From positions 6,308,521-6,372,520 of the forward strand of contig NC_053418.1 of assembly GCF_016859285.1 (NCBI RefSeq): a DNA stretch of 64,000 nucleotides. The letters run 5' to 3'. Below, one piece after another: positions 29,364-42,600 of the stretch (position 1 is its first letter; each line of letters opens with the position of its first letter). The position numbers and the translations under genes are program-made. The stretch comes from Xiphias gladius (Eukaryota; Chordata; Actinopteri; Istiophoriformes; Xiphiidae). The notes under the pieces are model-generated. The model had not been told where the DNA came from, ran no database searches, and worked only from the letters and a program-made list of their open reading frames with translations.

Positions 29364-30809
29364 AGGTTTCAGACATTTATTAAATTATCCGTTTAGTCAT
29401 TAGACTTCATTCACGCAGCATAAAATGTCTGTACAGACCAAACACTGTGAGCTCATGTAATGTGGTAGTTTAATGTTGTGTAATATAAGAAATCCTCTGA
29501 GTTTATAGATTGGTGGGACCAACCATAATTGCTGCACATTTTAGTGACAAATGCATCAACAGTAAATAATAAGGCTGGTAATTTCCTAAAATACAGTTGA
29601 TTGTCTAGGACAGTTGAATTATTTTAAAAAAGCCATAGGCTGTAGAATCTTTCAAGCTCCAAATGAACAATACTGTGCCAAAAACATGAACCTTGATGCC
29701 TGGTTTTTGAACTGGAAAGCTAATCAGAATTTAAATAAAATTTAAATAGAATCCACTGTAGATAATAAAAGTTGCATAATTATACATTTACATTTTAACA
29801 AATTAAAAAAAATTATAGTGTCAGACTCATACAAAGAATATTGAAAATGTTAAAATACTACCTTGAAAATATAATTTAATGAATTTGGCCTGTGTGTATA
29901 TTTTACAATCTTCCCTTTTTTCGTAAAGCACAGCCATTGCTTTGCTGAGAGCTGACAAGAGTTTATCCTATGAGTGTCAACTTTTGCAGCACCAGGTGTC
30001 ACCTCTGTGTCATCCCAGATTAAATCAGGTATCGACTTGTTTTTGCTGGGGGATGAGAGGTGCAGTACGAGGTAGCATCATGACACACTTTTCTCGGTTC
30101 ACACTGTGGAAACCTTGGCTCCACCTCAACATGGAACGTACCACACAGCAGTTGTTCATGTGAAGATATCTGTATAAATGTGGGGCCTCTCAGCACTGGA
30201 CAGTTAGTAGAGGCTCAAAAAGACTTACCTGGTGGAAGTATGCCTGTGTGTCTGAGGCACACCGTATACCTGAATGAGTGATATGATGTTGATACTGTAT
30301 ATGCCTAAAGGCTGTGGAACAATAACTATTGCACTTTATATTACAATATACAGTACATATACATGTATAAATAATACTTTAACATTAAAATAGGAATTAT
30401 TGCATTTGCAGATGTAACTGTTCCATATTTCTGTACAGATCTCGACAAACTTCTTAGGTTCTCGCAAAATCAGGTGTCAGACCGTGAAGAAAATATGATA
30501 CAACATGGTCTGAGAGATGACAGAAATGAGACGTTGATATTACTTCCAACAGGGGCATTCAGATCTTGTATCACACAAACAAGTCTCTGAAGACGGAGCT
30601 TATTATTGTTTTCCATAGGCTGATTAGTGCCAGAAGTCTTTTCTCTGCATTTCCAATGGGCCTTCTTTCTTTGGTGCCCCCTCCTGTTTCTGCAGTCCAA
30701 GCATATTTTGTAGAGAGAAAATGGGGGTCCGAAAGGACCAGTCTCCCCCATCCACCCTCCCCCATGCAGTCACTCCTTTAAGGAGTATTCCTGGCCCCTC
30801 CACAGGGCC
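29364..30809. other. convergent intergenic DNA and collagen 3' UTR
   Basis: The dehydrogenase (plus) and the collagen gene (minus) end toward each other here. The right part must contain the collagen 3' UTR. I could not single out its poly(A) signal; only weak variants are present on the minus strand. No coding sequence or recognisable repeat was seen. Confidence 0.5.
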
Positions 30810-33800
30810 CTATAAGAAGCACACGGGTCCAACCTCGAGGTGATATCGTGCGCCAGGTTCTGGTGTCGGTAGGTTGTACACATCCACTATGGGGAGTAAG
30901 TTTGGGTCCTGGGTCTGGAAGATGAAGTGGGTCTGATGCCAGCGGCCATCTATGATCTGAAAGTGAAGGATGTATTATATCACATGATGCGATAATGTGG
31001 AAGACAAAATAACATCAAAGGGTCAGTTCTCTCTTTTAGCTCTAGTGGTATTTAGGTATGCTGATTTTTTTTTTTTTTGTTCTCTGGGGCAGCTTTTGAG
31101 ATGCGTGTTGCAGAGATTTCTGCCAACACTGCAGTACAATAGAGGAGAATGTAATTTTATTTGTGCGGCTCAAAGCATTGAAAATTTACAGGCAACTTGC
31201 CTTTCACAAAAAGTGCCCTAGTTATTGTGGATACTCCACAGACTTCACTGGGAACAGTTTTCATTGAAATACTTTCTACCAAAGAAATAGTCCCCCCAAA
31301 AACCATAACAGTGAAGTCTTTGGATTATCCAAACTAACGGGGACACTTATTAGAAAGAAAGTTGATGCTATGAGCACCTCAAAGAAAATTACATTCATCT
31401 CTATTGTATTGGGATGGGGCAGAAATATTAGATCTCTGTCAAAAATTGTTAAAATAGAACCAAAACTATTTGCGTGGCTAGGTACCACAAAACGTTAGTG
31501 AGAAAACATGTTCTGTTTTGGGCTGTATATAGCTAGGGCTAGGAGGCAGTTAGCTTAGCCTAGCATAAAGACAGGAAGCAGAAAAACGCTGGCAGCTAGC
31601 CTGGTTAACTCCCAGTTTAAAAATCAGTCGACCAGTAACTCCATAAAAATCACTACTTAATACTTTGTATCTCCTTTATTTAAAGAGTGTGCAAACAAAA
31701 TGTAAAAATTGATAAGATGTGCTTTAATGGGGAGTTGCAAGTAAAACTCCAGAAAAGTCTCTCCGCTGGGTCAAGAAATCAAATCACCTGTAAAAACCTG
31801 TTTTTGTTTCTTGCTGTGTTACGAATTAAACAAACAAAATGCTGTGTGTTAGTTAGTGACCTTTAGACTCTGAACAGAACCGGGCTAGCTATTACCCCCC
31901 AGCTTCCGGTCTTTATGCTAAGCTAACTGCCTCCTTGCTTCAGCTCCATGCTTAACACACAGACCTGAGAGTGATATGGATCTTCTCATCTAACTCTCAG
32001 AAAGAAAGTGAATAACTGTATCTTCCCAAAATGTTGAACTAGTCCTTTAGGGATGTACACATTTTGGACCAAAGGACCGCGAATTGCATTGACTTTTATA
32101 GTAACAGTGCCATACCCAGCAGTCATCCGTGGGTATGAACGGCTCCAGGAGGTCTCCAGGTCGAATCTTCTCGCCGGTCCAGGCCTTGAAGCTCACAGCC
32201 CTGCTTGAAGGCTGTAAGGAGGGTCCTGCTGCCCACACAGGTGCGTTGAGACAGTGAATGGTGATGTGCTGCACAGCCTCAGTGCTCAAAAGGTGGATGA
32301 AGTTCAGCTGGATGCGACCCACTCCTATCTCCAACTATAAGGCAAGTGGGGTTTTTTTTCAAGTTACTTTAATTTATACATATTTGTAGGATGATTGTGT
32401 GGTTCATTATTTCAGGTCAGAATCTGGAAGATGTAACATTGACCATGATAAAATTTCATTAAAAACTGTAGATGTAATTTAGAGTTAGGCCTACATGGTT
32501 CCTATTTCAGCTGTATACCACAATATGATTCCATATAGGGCTTACATTATGAGCCTGTTTGGGTCCACAGTGTGATGTTTTAACATAGATTTTGAAGTAA
32601 ATTCACAAAAATGCTGGATATTTGGGTAGATTTACAAAAAGTACGTCAAATAATTGTAATTTATAAAATAGGCCCGTTTTAATGGCACAGTCTGTTCAAA
32701 AACATTCTTGATTGAAACATTAATAACTGGACATAGTTGTCGGCCAGTGTTAGCCTCTGTAATAGAAGAACTTGTGCATAATCAATTTTGGAATTGAAAA
32801 CAGGCTCCGGTTTTGATATATATTAGAATGAGATACATCTGGATCACAGATTGGGCCGTTTCAGTATGATTGCCTGTCCGCATTATTTTATTTACAGTTA
32901 ATGCATGAATTGGATCTAATCGTGTTTTTTGCTGAATTGTAGGGCTGTTATATAACTCAAAAACAAAGGAATGAAAGGATGAAAGACAGTTTAAGATTCA
33001 AGAGGTTTTCTTTCCAACTGAGTATGCCTTTGATGGTTACTTGGCCCAGACTAAAGACTAAATATAATGCCGTAAGATTTACTGCATGAATTATCTATCC
33101 GAATAGTGCTAGTGTTTAATTTTATAGAGCCAGAAAATGGACAGCTGTGTTCCTTTATCACATGATTGGCATTATACACACATGCACTTAAACTTAAGCT
33201 CTTAAACTCTAAGCTTCTCTACTTCTTTAGAAATTCTATCTGAGACAACGTGAAGAAAAACATTCATCACAAGGACACAAGCACTCATGGATTTGATATT
33301 CACCCAATGTCTGCACAGTACTCTCCCGAAATGATCTTGTCTCTATCTAAGTGATATGTATAAGTTTTATAGGGTGTTTTGTCTGGCTGAGGCAAATGGC
33401 TAAATATAGAAGTGATCCTCACCTTGGATACTGTGATGGGTTTCAGGCAAGTTTGTCCTCCAGCAGTGAAGTTGCACGTCACCTCGATAGTGTCAGCAGC
33501 GCAGCCAAGGTTTGGGTCGATCCAGTAAGTGCCTGTCAAAGAGGAGCAGCAGAGGAGGAAATGGCTCTCATCAATCAAAACACAGTGAATATGTGAACAG
33601 AAATGATGGAGCAGTTAAAATGTCTCCTCACCATCGTACATTCTGTGTTCACAGTTGTAGAGGTCTCGGCAGATTCTGGCAGGATTGTCACGGGTTCCCA
33701 GCGGGTTCTTTAAATTCTGGATCAGAGTGCTGAGATGCTGCAGGGTCTTGAAAATCTCAGTGCCCTGGTCTAACATGGGCAGGTCCATGCTCTGATAATT

Positions 33801-34217
33801 CTGCTTCAGACATAAATATTGTTGTGACTTTTTTTTTATTATTATTATACTATTATTTTTATCCTTTTACCAACTCACTCTCACATTCTATGCTTCTGCA
33901 ATGGCTCAGTTTCCCATAATGGGTCATGAATTCGCTGGCACACCATAGATCCAACCAACAATCAACAGTGATTCCTTGCAATTAGCAACGTGTCCCGGAA
34001 AACTCACCTCTTGCCTCAGTGCAGTATGGGAATCAATGATGACTTGAAAGGCAGCGCCGAGAGCCTCATTCCTCTACCAAAGATGACAGCGAGGCAATAA
34101 GGTAACAACAACCATGATCATTTTTACTTTCTGTTTCTAATACAACATGTCTTCATTCCCTGAATTGACAATAAAGAGAAACATACTTACAAGTGAAAGG
34201 GCAGAACTGGGAAGACC
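30810..34217 (-). CDS. col27a1: col27a1 C-propeptide (COLFI/NC1) exons
   Basis: Exons 34191-34217, 34008-34073, 33632-33800, 33423-33532, 32116-32334 and 30810-30956 (stop TAG at 30810-30812). The domain trimerises chains in the ER before zipper-like folding and is later cleaved off. Eight cysteines are visible: ICRDL, NCEHR, LGCAAD, VTCNF, QTCLK, IHCLN, DDCW and VCFL. The DPNLGC segment is the conserved calcium-binding and interchain region. NFT in CNFTAGG is an N-glycosylation sequon of the type shared by fibrillar collagens. The 27-base exon encodes the short non-helical link after the last Gly-X-Y triplets. Phases join cleanly, with only the two junctions of exon 33423-33532 interrupting a codon on one side. 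Confidence 0.93.
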
Positions 34218-37200
34218 CTAGAGACCAAAGACAGAAACCTGTGTTATAGGCACCATGTGTTTTGGCACACGTGTTTATTTTTGATGTTAGCATTTTTGTA
34301 GCAACAGCCAATCAATGTATTTGTTTTCATGAAGTAGTTCTATAAATTCTCCATCTTTAACACAAACATTTTGATACTAACATGAATGTACTGTCTTTTG
34401 CATTTGTACATTTCAACTGTTATGAAGGCGCAAAGTCTAAACGCTACTCTGCTCGCACCATTAAAGACAGTTATTAATTGTCCTCGGGTCTTTTTCTCTC
34501 TGAAATATGCTGTCCTTGACCTGAAAAGCAGCCAGGTCAACTAAACATTGCTGGAAGATGAACAAACAACCCCTTTTCACAAAGAAAAATGATCATTGCA
34601 GAGTTCTTTTGCTTGTTTAAAGTCAAACACTCAGTAACATTTTGTTTTTCATTTTAGATTTGGCTTTTTTCATTTGAAAAAAAATATACAGAATGAAGAA
34701 CTTACTCGTCGTCCTGGTGGCCCACGAGGACCAGGAGATCCCTGAAAAATCACATATCAACGTTAGGCTTCAAATTATTTATAACTTGGACTTTACATAA
34801 GATGATCAAGATGAGATTTTTTTTCTTCTCATACTGAGTAGACCACAGGCCTGAGTAAAGAAAAATGACTAAGCTACAAGAGGTGAATAATTACTCACCC
34901 TTGGTCCTTGCAACCCCTGATTGAAATTAAAAAAAAAAAAAGAAATCAGTATTCATAAGTGGACAATCCCACAATAATACAATGAGTTGGAGAGCAGTCC
35001 TGATATTATACTATCATGTACAGTATAATGCCATCTTTATGCCACCCATTCAATAAAGTCTTTATCTGTTGTATGGCTGCTGAATTGCCCTCTTGCTTCT
35101 TTGCGAGCCTACACTCGGAAATTTTATTTCCATACAGCGAACCTATACACGAGTGTTGGCGTTTTCGGAGTGAGCTTTTGAATTATGCCTGTGTATGAGC
35201 ACTCAACAAACCTCTTTAAAAAGCTTGAGATGAGCATGCAGCCAACATTTATCACCCTGAGAGGAATTCCACCGTAGGTAAGTGTCACTGTGAGTGTAAC
35301 AACAAACCGTGGACTACAATAGGAAATGAAAAGTGCTGAGGGCAAAGCAGACCGAGTGGTGTGCTGTCTCCATACTAAGTATCCTATTCTGTGTTCACAG
35401 TACAGACAGAAAGGTATTCATCAAAAACAGCGCCACGCACCATCTCCCCCCGATTTCCTTTGTCACCCTGGGGTCCCTGATGGAGAGAAAGGAGACAGAG
35501 AATGACTCCATCACTGCCAAAAAGCAAAGAGAAGTCACATAAAACTGGGCAGATACGATGAGATATGAGGTACATACAGAATGACCGCTGGGGCCAATGA
35601 TGCCAACGGGGCCCAAAGCTCCCTCCATACCCTGGAAAGCAGGGGCATGTTAGTGACTGAAGGCACATATGATGGAGCATCTGATGAAGCAGTCCTTATT
35701 TTTCATGGCAAGTTTGCAGTTTGTGAGGGTTCAGTGCACTGGCATTGGCTGAAATACGCCACTGAGCTACCACAGTACCATTAATCTTCATCTTACCATC
35801 AAACCGCGTGGTCCTTTGGGTCCCTGTATCCCTGCTGGGCCAATGTCTCCGGGAGGTCCCTACAAATACACAAACAATTGTTTTTTTGTAGTAATGGACA
35901 AGGTATGGTAAGTCAAAGGTTCAAGCAGTATTAAATAATCAATGACCTTTTTTGACCTCTGCTGGCAACAAGTAGTATTTAATACATTGACAAATTTCTC
36001 TGCAGTTGGCAAATTGCAACCACCATGGTCAAACACTAAAGTAGCCGAAACGTCTTAAGCTGCAGTTCCTCTAATGGTCACTAGGTGCTGGAATAAAGAA
36101 ATTTTACTGCTTCCAATCCCATACCTACATATTAATTACATACAGTTTGCTAGATACTCTCCTGATCCCTGGTTCCTCCGGAGCGAGTGCCGATATATAT
36201 ATATATATAAGTCAATTTACCATTACTGTTACATATACTGTCATAGTATGCTGTTAGTATACAGAATCTCAAAGTCATTTTACATTTTGGTACTAACAGG
36301 AAATGATCTAATACTTTGATGGACGTCAATCAAACTACAACTTTGGAATGTGACAGCTAATGAACTTCACAAAGCAGTGTTTTGGCCCCAAGATAAAATA
36401 CATTATTTTTACATAAAATTATATTTTACTTTGGTGTTTGTGGAGTTATCCCACTGTACACACGACTAAAACTGCAACAAACTATTGATATATCAATTTT
36501 TATTATTAATTGATTAAGCGTCTGTGTGTGATACATAAAAAAAACTATGAAAAATACTGTATATTAAGGCTTAAAAAGTGGCATGTTTTATTCCTTTGCT
36601 CTTTGAGAACAGCAAACCCAAACACAAGCTTCAAAATACCCATTTAGAAACTTGTGGGTGGTGTCACAGATGTTTTTATCTGGTCTACGGCTCTTACGTT
36701 TTGTCTTTGGGCTACACCAAACAAAACAGTTCAAAACATATTCATAGTAGAAACAAATCGGCTGGACTATTGTGGCCAAGACGAATATTTTCATACACCA
36801 CTTTCAAACTGTTATCCAATTGTTTAATGGCACATATGCTACCAGTTTTAATCTTACCAAATATAGCTGTAAAAATAAATGGTTTGCAGCACAGTGTTTT
36901 TGCTAAATAATTGCTATAATAGTACCATAACAAAAAACAGCTTACGTTTGTTAAATGTAGTAATTCTGAGGAAGTGGAAAACCTTTGTCTCTCCTCTTAT
37001 TTCAATAAGGTCAGTACTGTTGCCATCACATTAATACAGGCATTAAAAAAATAAATCCAAGAAATGTTAAAACAGTTTGTTACACAGCCTTTATAACTAA
37101 AATTTTATCAAATTTGACTGACTTTACTTTAATTATCCTCGCTCATTGCTTCTGAGTTAGAGCAAGTATTATAAACTCTGCTGAACACTAACACAAAGAT

Positions 37201-39576
37201 AACACAAAGATCATCTGCTTCAAACTCCTACTCAACTCCCACTGTGATAAAATACCTAGCATTACTCTCAGGGTTTTAAATTAAAGAGTGAGACTCCAGT
37301 GAAGCCTGCTCTGTTTCTTCATCTTGCAATAATCTATAGTGCAGCACTGCTGTAAGTAAAGCAGACTTATGGTGCTGCAGATGTTATCCTTGGGCATGTT
37401 ACACTACTACCTAAAAGCCTTCATTACAATTTTTACTGAAGATAATATAATGTAATGTACCTCAAGACAATTTTAGGCATTTCAACGTAACAAGTGTACT
37501 TCAACCACAAGGTGAGTTAAACCCAGGAATTACTTTTTGGGTAATTTTACCGTCTCAGAGCAGTACCATAACTCTGGCCTAAGGGTTAAGAACTTAGCTC
37601 AGACTGGAAAACTATAACTTTATAGGTCTGATTGACCTGAGGTCATCATTTCGGTTTTGAGAGGAGCTTGATGGGAGCATACCTTTGGCCCAAACAGACC
37701 CCACACCCCTGGAAATCCTTGCTGACCAGTATCCCCCTGATGCACACAGAGAAGGGGAAAGTATGGTAATCTTCATCACTGCACAAGCTAAGAAGTTGTC
37801 ATGTAAATGAACTGCAGTAAGTTATTTTGACAAGTCAGTGCTCACTGGTTGCCCTCTAGGTCCCTGGTCTCCTTGTTTTCCTGGAAATCCTATCCCACCA
37901 AAAGATCCTCTTTTTCCTGTTGGACCAGTTTGGCCTGGGAGACCCCTCTCACCCTGGAGAACACACACAAACACACATAAATGTTCTCCTCACATACCAC
38001 CCAACGGCCTCCGCACAGACTCCCAGACAAAGCAGTAGAAGCCACGATTGCAGCGGCAAGTCCTTCACTGGCTTCCCACCAATGGACACTGCTACCTGCA
38101 TTTAGTGGGGCCCCTGACCAATACGTAAAGCACCACTGCCAAGAATTGAACCTGGATATGAGCAGTGCTGGGTTGGTGCCGTCCCCCCTACATCACTCGG
38201 GTGCCCCCTAATATCAGTTTTAAAAGTTTTATTACCACAGGATGCAGAAGAACCTACTACAGTTTACGTCATAACAAACTTACCAGATTCAAAAAATCTT
38301 GGCATGTAAATCACTGATACATAACTTAATCAGAATGCAACTTTATTTTCTAACCACGGTCAGTGAGGTGAAAAGTGCCTAACACCACAGGTCCAATAAA
38401 TAAAGCCTCTCTGTTTTTGTCACAGTCATGCATATGTAAATTTTATGTAATATTGGCAAAGCCATGCAAATCAAGACTGTGCCAGCTCTTTCATATTTCG
38501 CAACACTAACTTCCCAAAATTATTGCAGTGAATATGAGGTCTTTTGAGAGATTGTATAAAGTCTTTGTACGGACTTTGGCCTTTGAGATCAGAAAATGCT
38601 CCAAATATAATGGCAGCATTATAGTGCCAGGGGAGGCAGCCCTGGCAGATTAAAGCTGAGTTGGCAATTTCCACTTGATACTGGCAATAAATTTGCCTGC
38701 AGTGTAATCCATAAAAATGCTTGTGGCATAATTTAAGTTCTTTGTGAGAAAGATCAAAACTTTCTTAGCACAAGTAACTAAAGTAGTGCAAATTGTCCAC
38801 CCATCATTCTCACCTTTGGTCCAAAGAAGCCCTGGCTTCCAGGAAGCCCTGTCACACCAGTTTTACCCTTCTGCCCGGGTTTTCCAGGTAAACCTACATA
38901 TCCATCTTCTCCTTGCTCCCCCTACAGACAAAAGATAGTTAATAAGAGCTGATAATGATTAAATTTAGCAAAAAAAAAATAAGCGCACTGCACTGCCCTC
39001 ACCTTGAATCCTTTACTTCCATCTTTGCCAGACAGTCCATCCAATCCAGGCAGCCCCTCAAGTCCCCCCCTGCCCACAACTCCCCGTGGGCCAGGAGGAC
39101 CCTCTGGACCCTTATGAAAGACAATCAGAAATGTTTATAGCAAAGCTTGAATTGATTTTAAATAGTAAAATGTAGTTCGACTGTGAGGTCAAGTCAAGAC
39201 AAATACTATTTATATAGCCCAAAATCACAAATCATAAATTTGCCTCAAAGGGCTTAAGAATCAGAGTTATGTCTGATTATATAGTTAGACAAGAAATGCA
39301 TCCAACTCACTGGTGGTCCTTTGATCCCAGATGTGCCTGTTGCCCCCGGTTTTCCTTTCTGACCCTGGAGCATAAAGAATTCATGTTCCACAGTTCTGAC
39401 ATGGTTGCATGACAGGAAATACAGTCTAATAATACTGCACTTAGTTTTCTCATACAACAAAATCATGCCATTTATGTCCTTACTTGATCACCTTTGGATC
39501 CTTTCAGCCCTGGTTGTCCCTTTGGCCCAGGATGTCCCTGAAAATGATCATTACTGTTTGGTTGAATTACACTGAT

Positions 39577-39607
<31 letters not shown>

Positions 39608-42600
39608 GAGTTTTACATTTCAAGAAAAATAAATGGGATTACTTACAGGAATCCCCGGGGCACCAGCGTCACCTCTCTTTCCATCAAAACCCATTTGACC
39701 CTGGAAAATGTAATTTTCTACAGTTCAATGTATAGAACATTACTTAAACCTGATTGACACTATACCTGAAAACAACAGCCAACAACAAGTCGGGTTTTTT
39801 TTTTTTTTTTTTTTTAATTTCACTTACAATGTCTCCAGGGTCACCTGGCTCTCCTCTCTCTCCTCTGTCTCCAGGAGAACCCTGGATTCATATGGAGACA
39901 AATGAATTAAACAATCCCAAACACCACTAACAAACAACACAGGAAAAACTGGTGTACAGTGTGTAAGAAACTCACTCTGTCACCTTGAGGACCTGGAGGA
40001 CCCTCTACCTTGCTGTCGTCCCCCTGTTCACCCTAAACAAGCCATATCGGAATAGATGAACAACTGCAAATCAATGGCATTTCCGTGAAATCCAATGGTC
40101 TGCGCAAAATCAATGCACGTTTTGTTTGAAAGAGTATGACAATGGAAACACATTGCCCGCTCTCTTTACGTGATTAGCATATCATTACATGAGCTATTAC
40201 CCAGGATGATCTCATTTCACATAAATGGTGCTAATGTCTGTTCCAGGGTCGTTATGGAATTCATTGACCAATAACCACGTATGTGTGTATGATTTTAAGA
40301 GTCATGTGTTATCCATGTTTCAAATTAAATAAATAAAAGAAGCCCGGCAGGCATATAAAAGTAGGAGGATAATTAGTGATGCCCATGGGCCAGGCAAAAC
40401 GGACACTTACATGGATGAAAAGCAATATATATTGTAGCATAAGTGCTTTTAAGGGAACTGTGACACAAATATGTATTTATCTGCAGCATTTTTTAGTTCC
40501 AGGGTTACCTGCCTCTCTAAATTGAAAATCATAAATTTTGCAATGACCCGTGTGATAGCATAATATTGATTTAATTAAAGAGCAAGCAGAGCCATTATTT
40601 CGAGGATATTGGCAAGAGAAAACAACAAATCCACTTCCAGATGGCTCCAGCCCAGGGACTAAAAAAATGCTAATTAGCATCTCACTAAATTCTGGTGCAG
40701 TGTGTTCTATTGTGTGCTGCTCCTGTCAAATAAACACAAATTATGGTGCTACTACCCTCAAAATCATGAGCAGAAGAGTCCAGGTGCTTGGCTAATTATA
40801 TACGTTTGACAGCACTTAGTTAATTGGATGTGCCCTAGTTCATATCATCGATCAAATTAGGGATGAGTTGAGGAATATTGCAAGGACAACAAGACAGACA
40901 GAAGAAGCACTAATTAGGGACACAAGTGAAGTCCCAGTGCAACAACTAAACTGACCATGCACTCAAAGACAACGTGCTGCATGACTATTTCACATTGTTA
41001 AATGATGCTCATTAGATGATTGATCGAAGCGCAGACAGCTATTAGGAACAGCAAATCATTTTGTGGATGTACCTTTTCACCTTTTGGCCCAGGGGGTCCC
41101 ATTGGGCCCTGTGGTCCCATGTGACCCTATGACAAGAAAGAGAGTTTGTGACTGAATCTCATTTCAGGACTGTCAACTCGCAGCCTTTACTCCACTTTAT
41201 CATGTGACATATTCATAATGTAGAGAACACGTGGAATCCAGCTACAGAGAGGAGGATCATAAAACTTCTGTAACAGCATCATCAATCATCACCTCATCCT
41301 CTGGTTCTGTGAAGAATGCAATTTCGTGATTCATGAATCAAGTCATGGTTGTATTTTTTAACAATTTGCTTCTACTTTAGCCCTAAATCTGCAATAATCC
41401 ATTTCTCACCCCAATCTTATCCTGAATCTTATGCGCATACACAGGTGCAGACCAGCAACGTTACTGTTTTTATCTCCTTTGTGCATGAAGTAAGAGAGGG
41501 CTTGTTGTCAAACTCCAACCCAAACCCAAGTTTCTCCATCACTCCCATATTTCATCCGGCAAATGAGAAGTGTCTTCATTGGTATGGATAGATAGAATGG
41601 AGGTACATTTGGCTAGCGGTAAACAGATATGGCTAGCTAGAGAAAGACAGACCATCCTCTTTCCGCAATTCAGTGTTTTCTTTTTTAATTTTTATGTTGC
41701 TTTGCACGAGTTGTCCTTGTTTGGCCCCCACTGAAGATGACAGATGTTTCCTACTTTCTGCCTTCTAATGGTCAGTTTTAAGGCAAAAATGATTTAAAAT
41801 TGTACAATGTTTCTTACTTCTATCCACAATGCCATTAGTAAAGATAAGATGTCATGTTTTAGGGTGGTTTATACCTTTAAATAGCAAAGAATGATGAGAA
41901 ATCAAATTTCAGTAATAGGCTGGAGACTCCAAAAGAGTGAGGTCAGCGGAGGGGGAAGGAACATTGATTTGACCTGCACTCCATAAAAAAATCAAATTAA
42001 CCAAAACAACACACAGGGTTGTTAACACATCCAAGTACTAAAAAGGACCCCCCCCCCCGACTGTGGAATGAAGAGGAAGCAAAAAAACTTCAGCAAATGA
42101 GAATCAGCCTGTGATTCATCAACACCAGAAGAATACAGGCATAGTGTCTCACAAGTCAACAGGTTTTATTCAATAATGTAATGTCAACCTAGATGAGACA
42201 CCTTTCTAACAACTGTCCAGGCTTTTTAGATGCACACTGCTGTAAGGAAAAAAGGTGCTTAGCATTTCCTGGCAAAAACTTGCAAATAATAATCAAGACA
42301 AAGGGCCCCCACACACTAGAGGGACTCCAAAAAGATTTACTGAATACAGCTACAAAGTTTTGGCATTACATCGTCATTAGGTAACGTGCCTGTCAACAAC
42401 TTACCCTACTTTTTTTTTGCCTTTTTACCCACACACCCAATATTATTTTATGCATACACTACTATTTGGCAAAAACATAAAAATAAAAGGTTTTCTTTCC
42501 ATACAATATATTAAATAGTAATAGGGAAAAAAGGATTCCTAAAACAAGTTTAAAGGCCTTTATTTTAGAAGCTTGAGAAGGTTGTCACGGTTTTTTAACA

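Noticed and set aside
30810-34217. Identification as COL24A1
   Set aside because: Parts of the propeptide fit both, but the C-terminal HLEVGP and IDGRWHQT segments, LKPIT after QTC, and the lrrc8a neighbour favour COL27A1. A database alignment would settle it.
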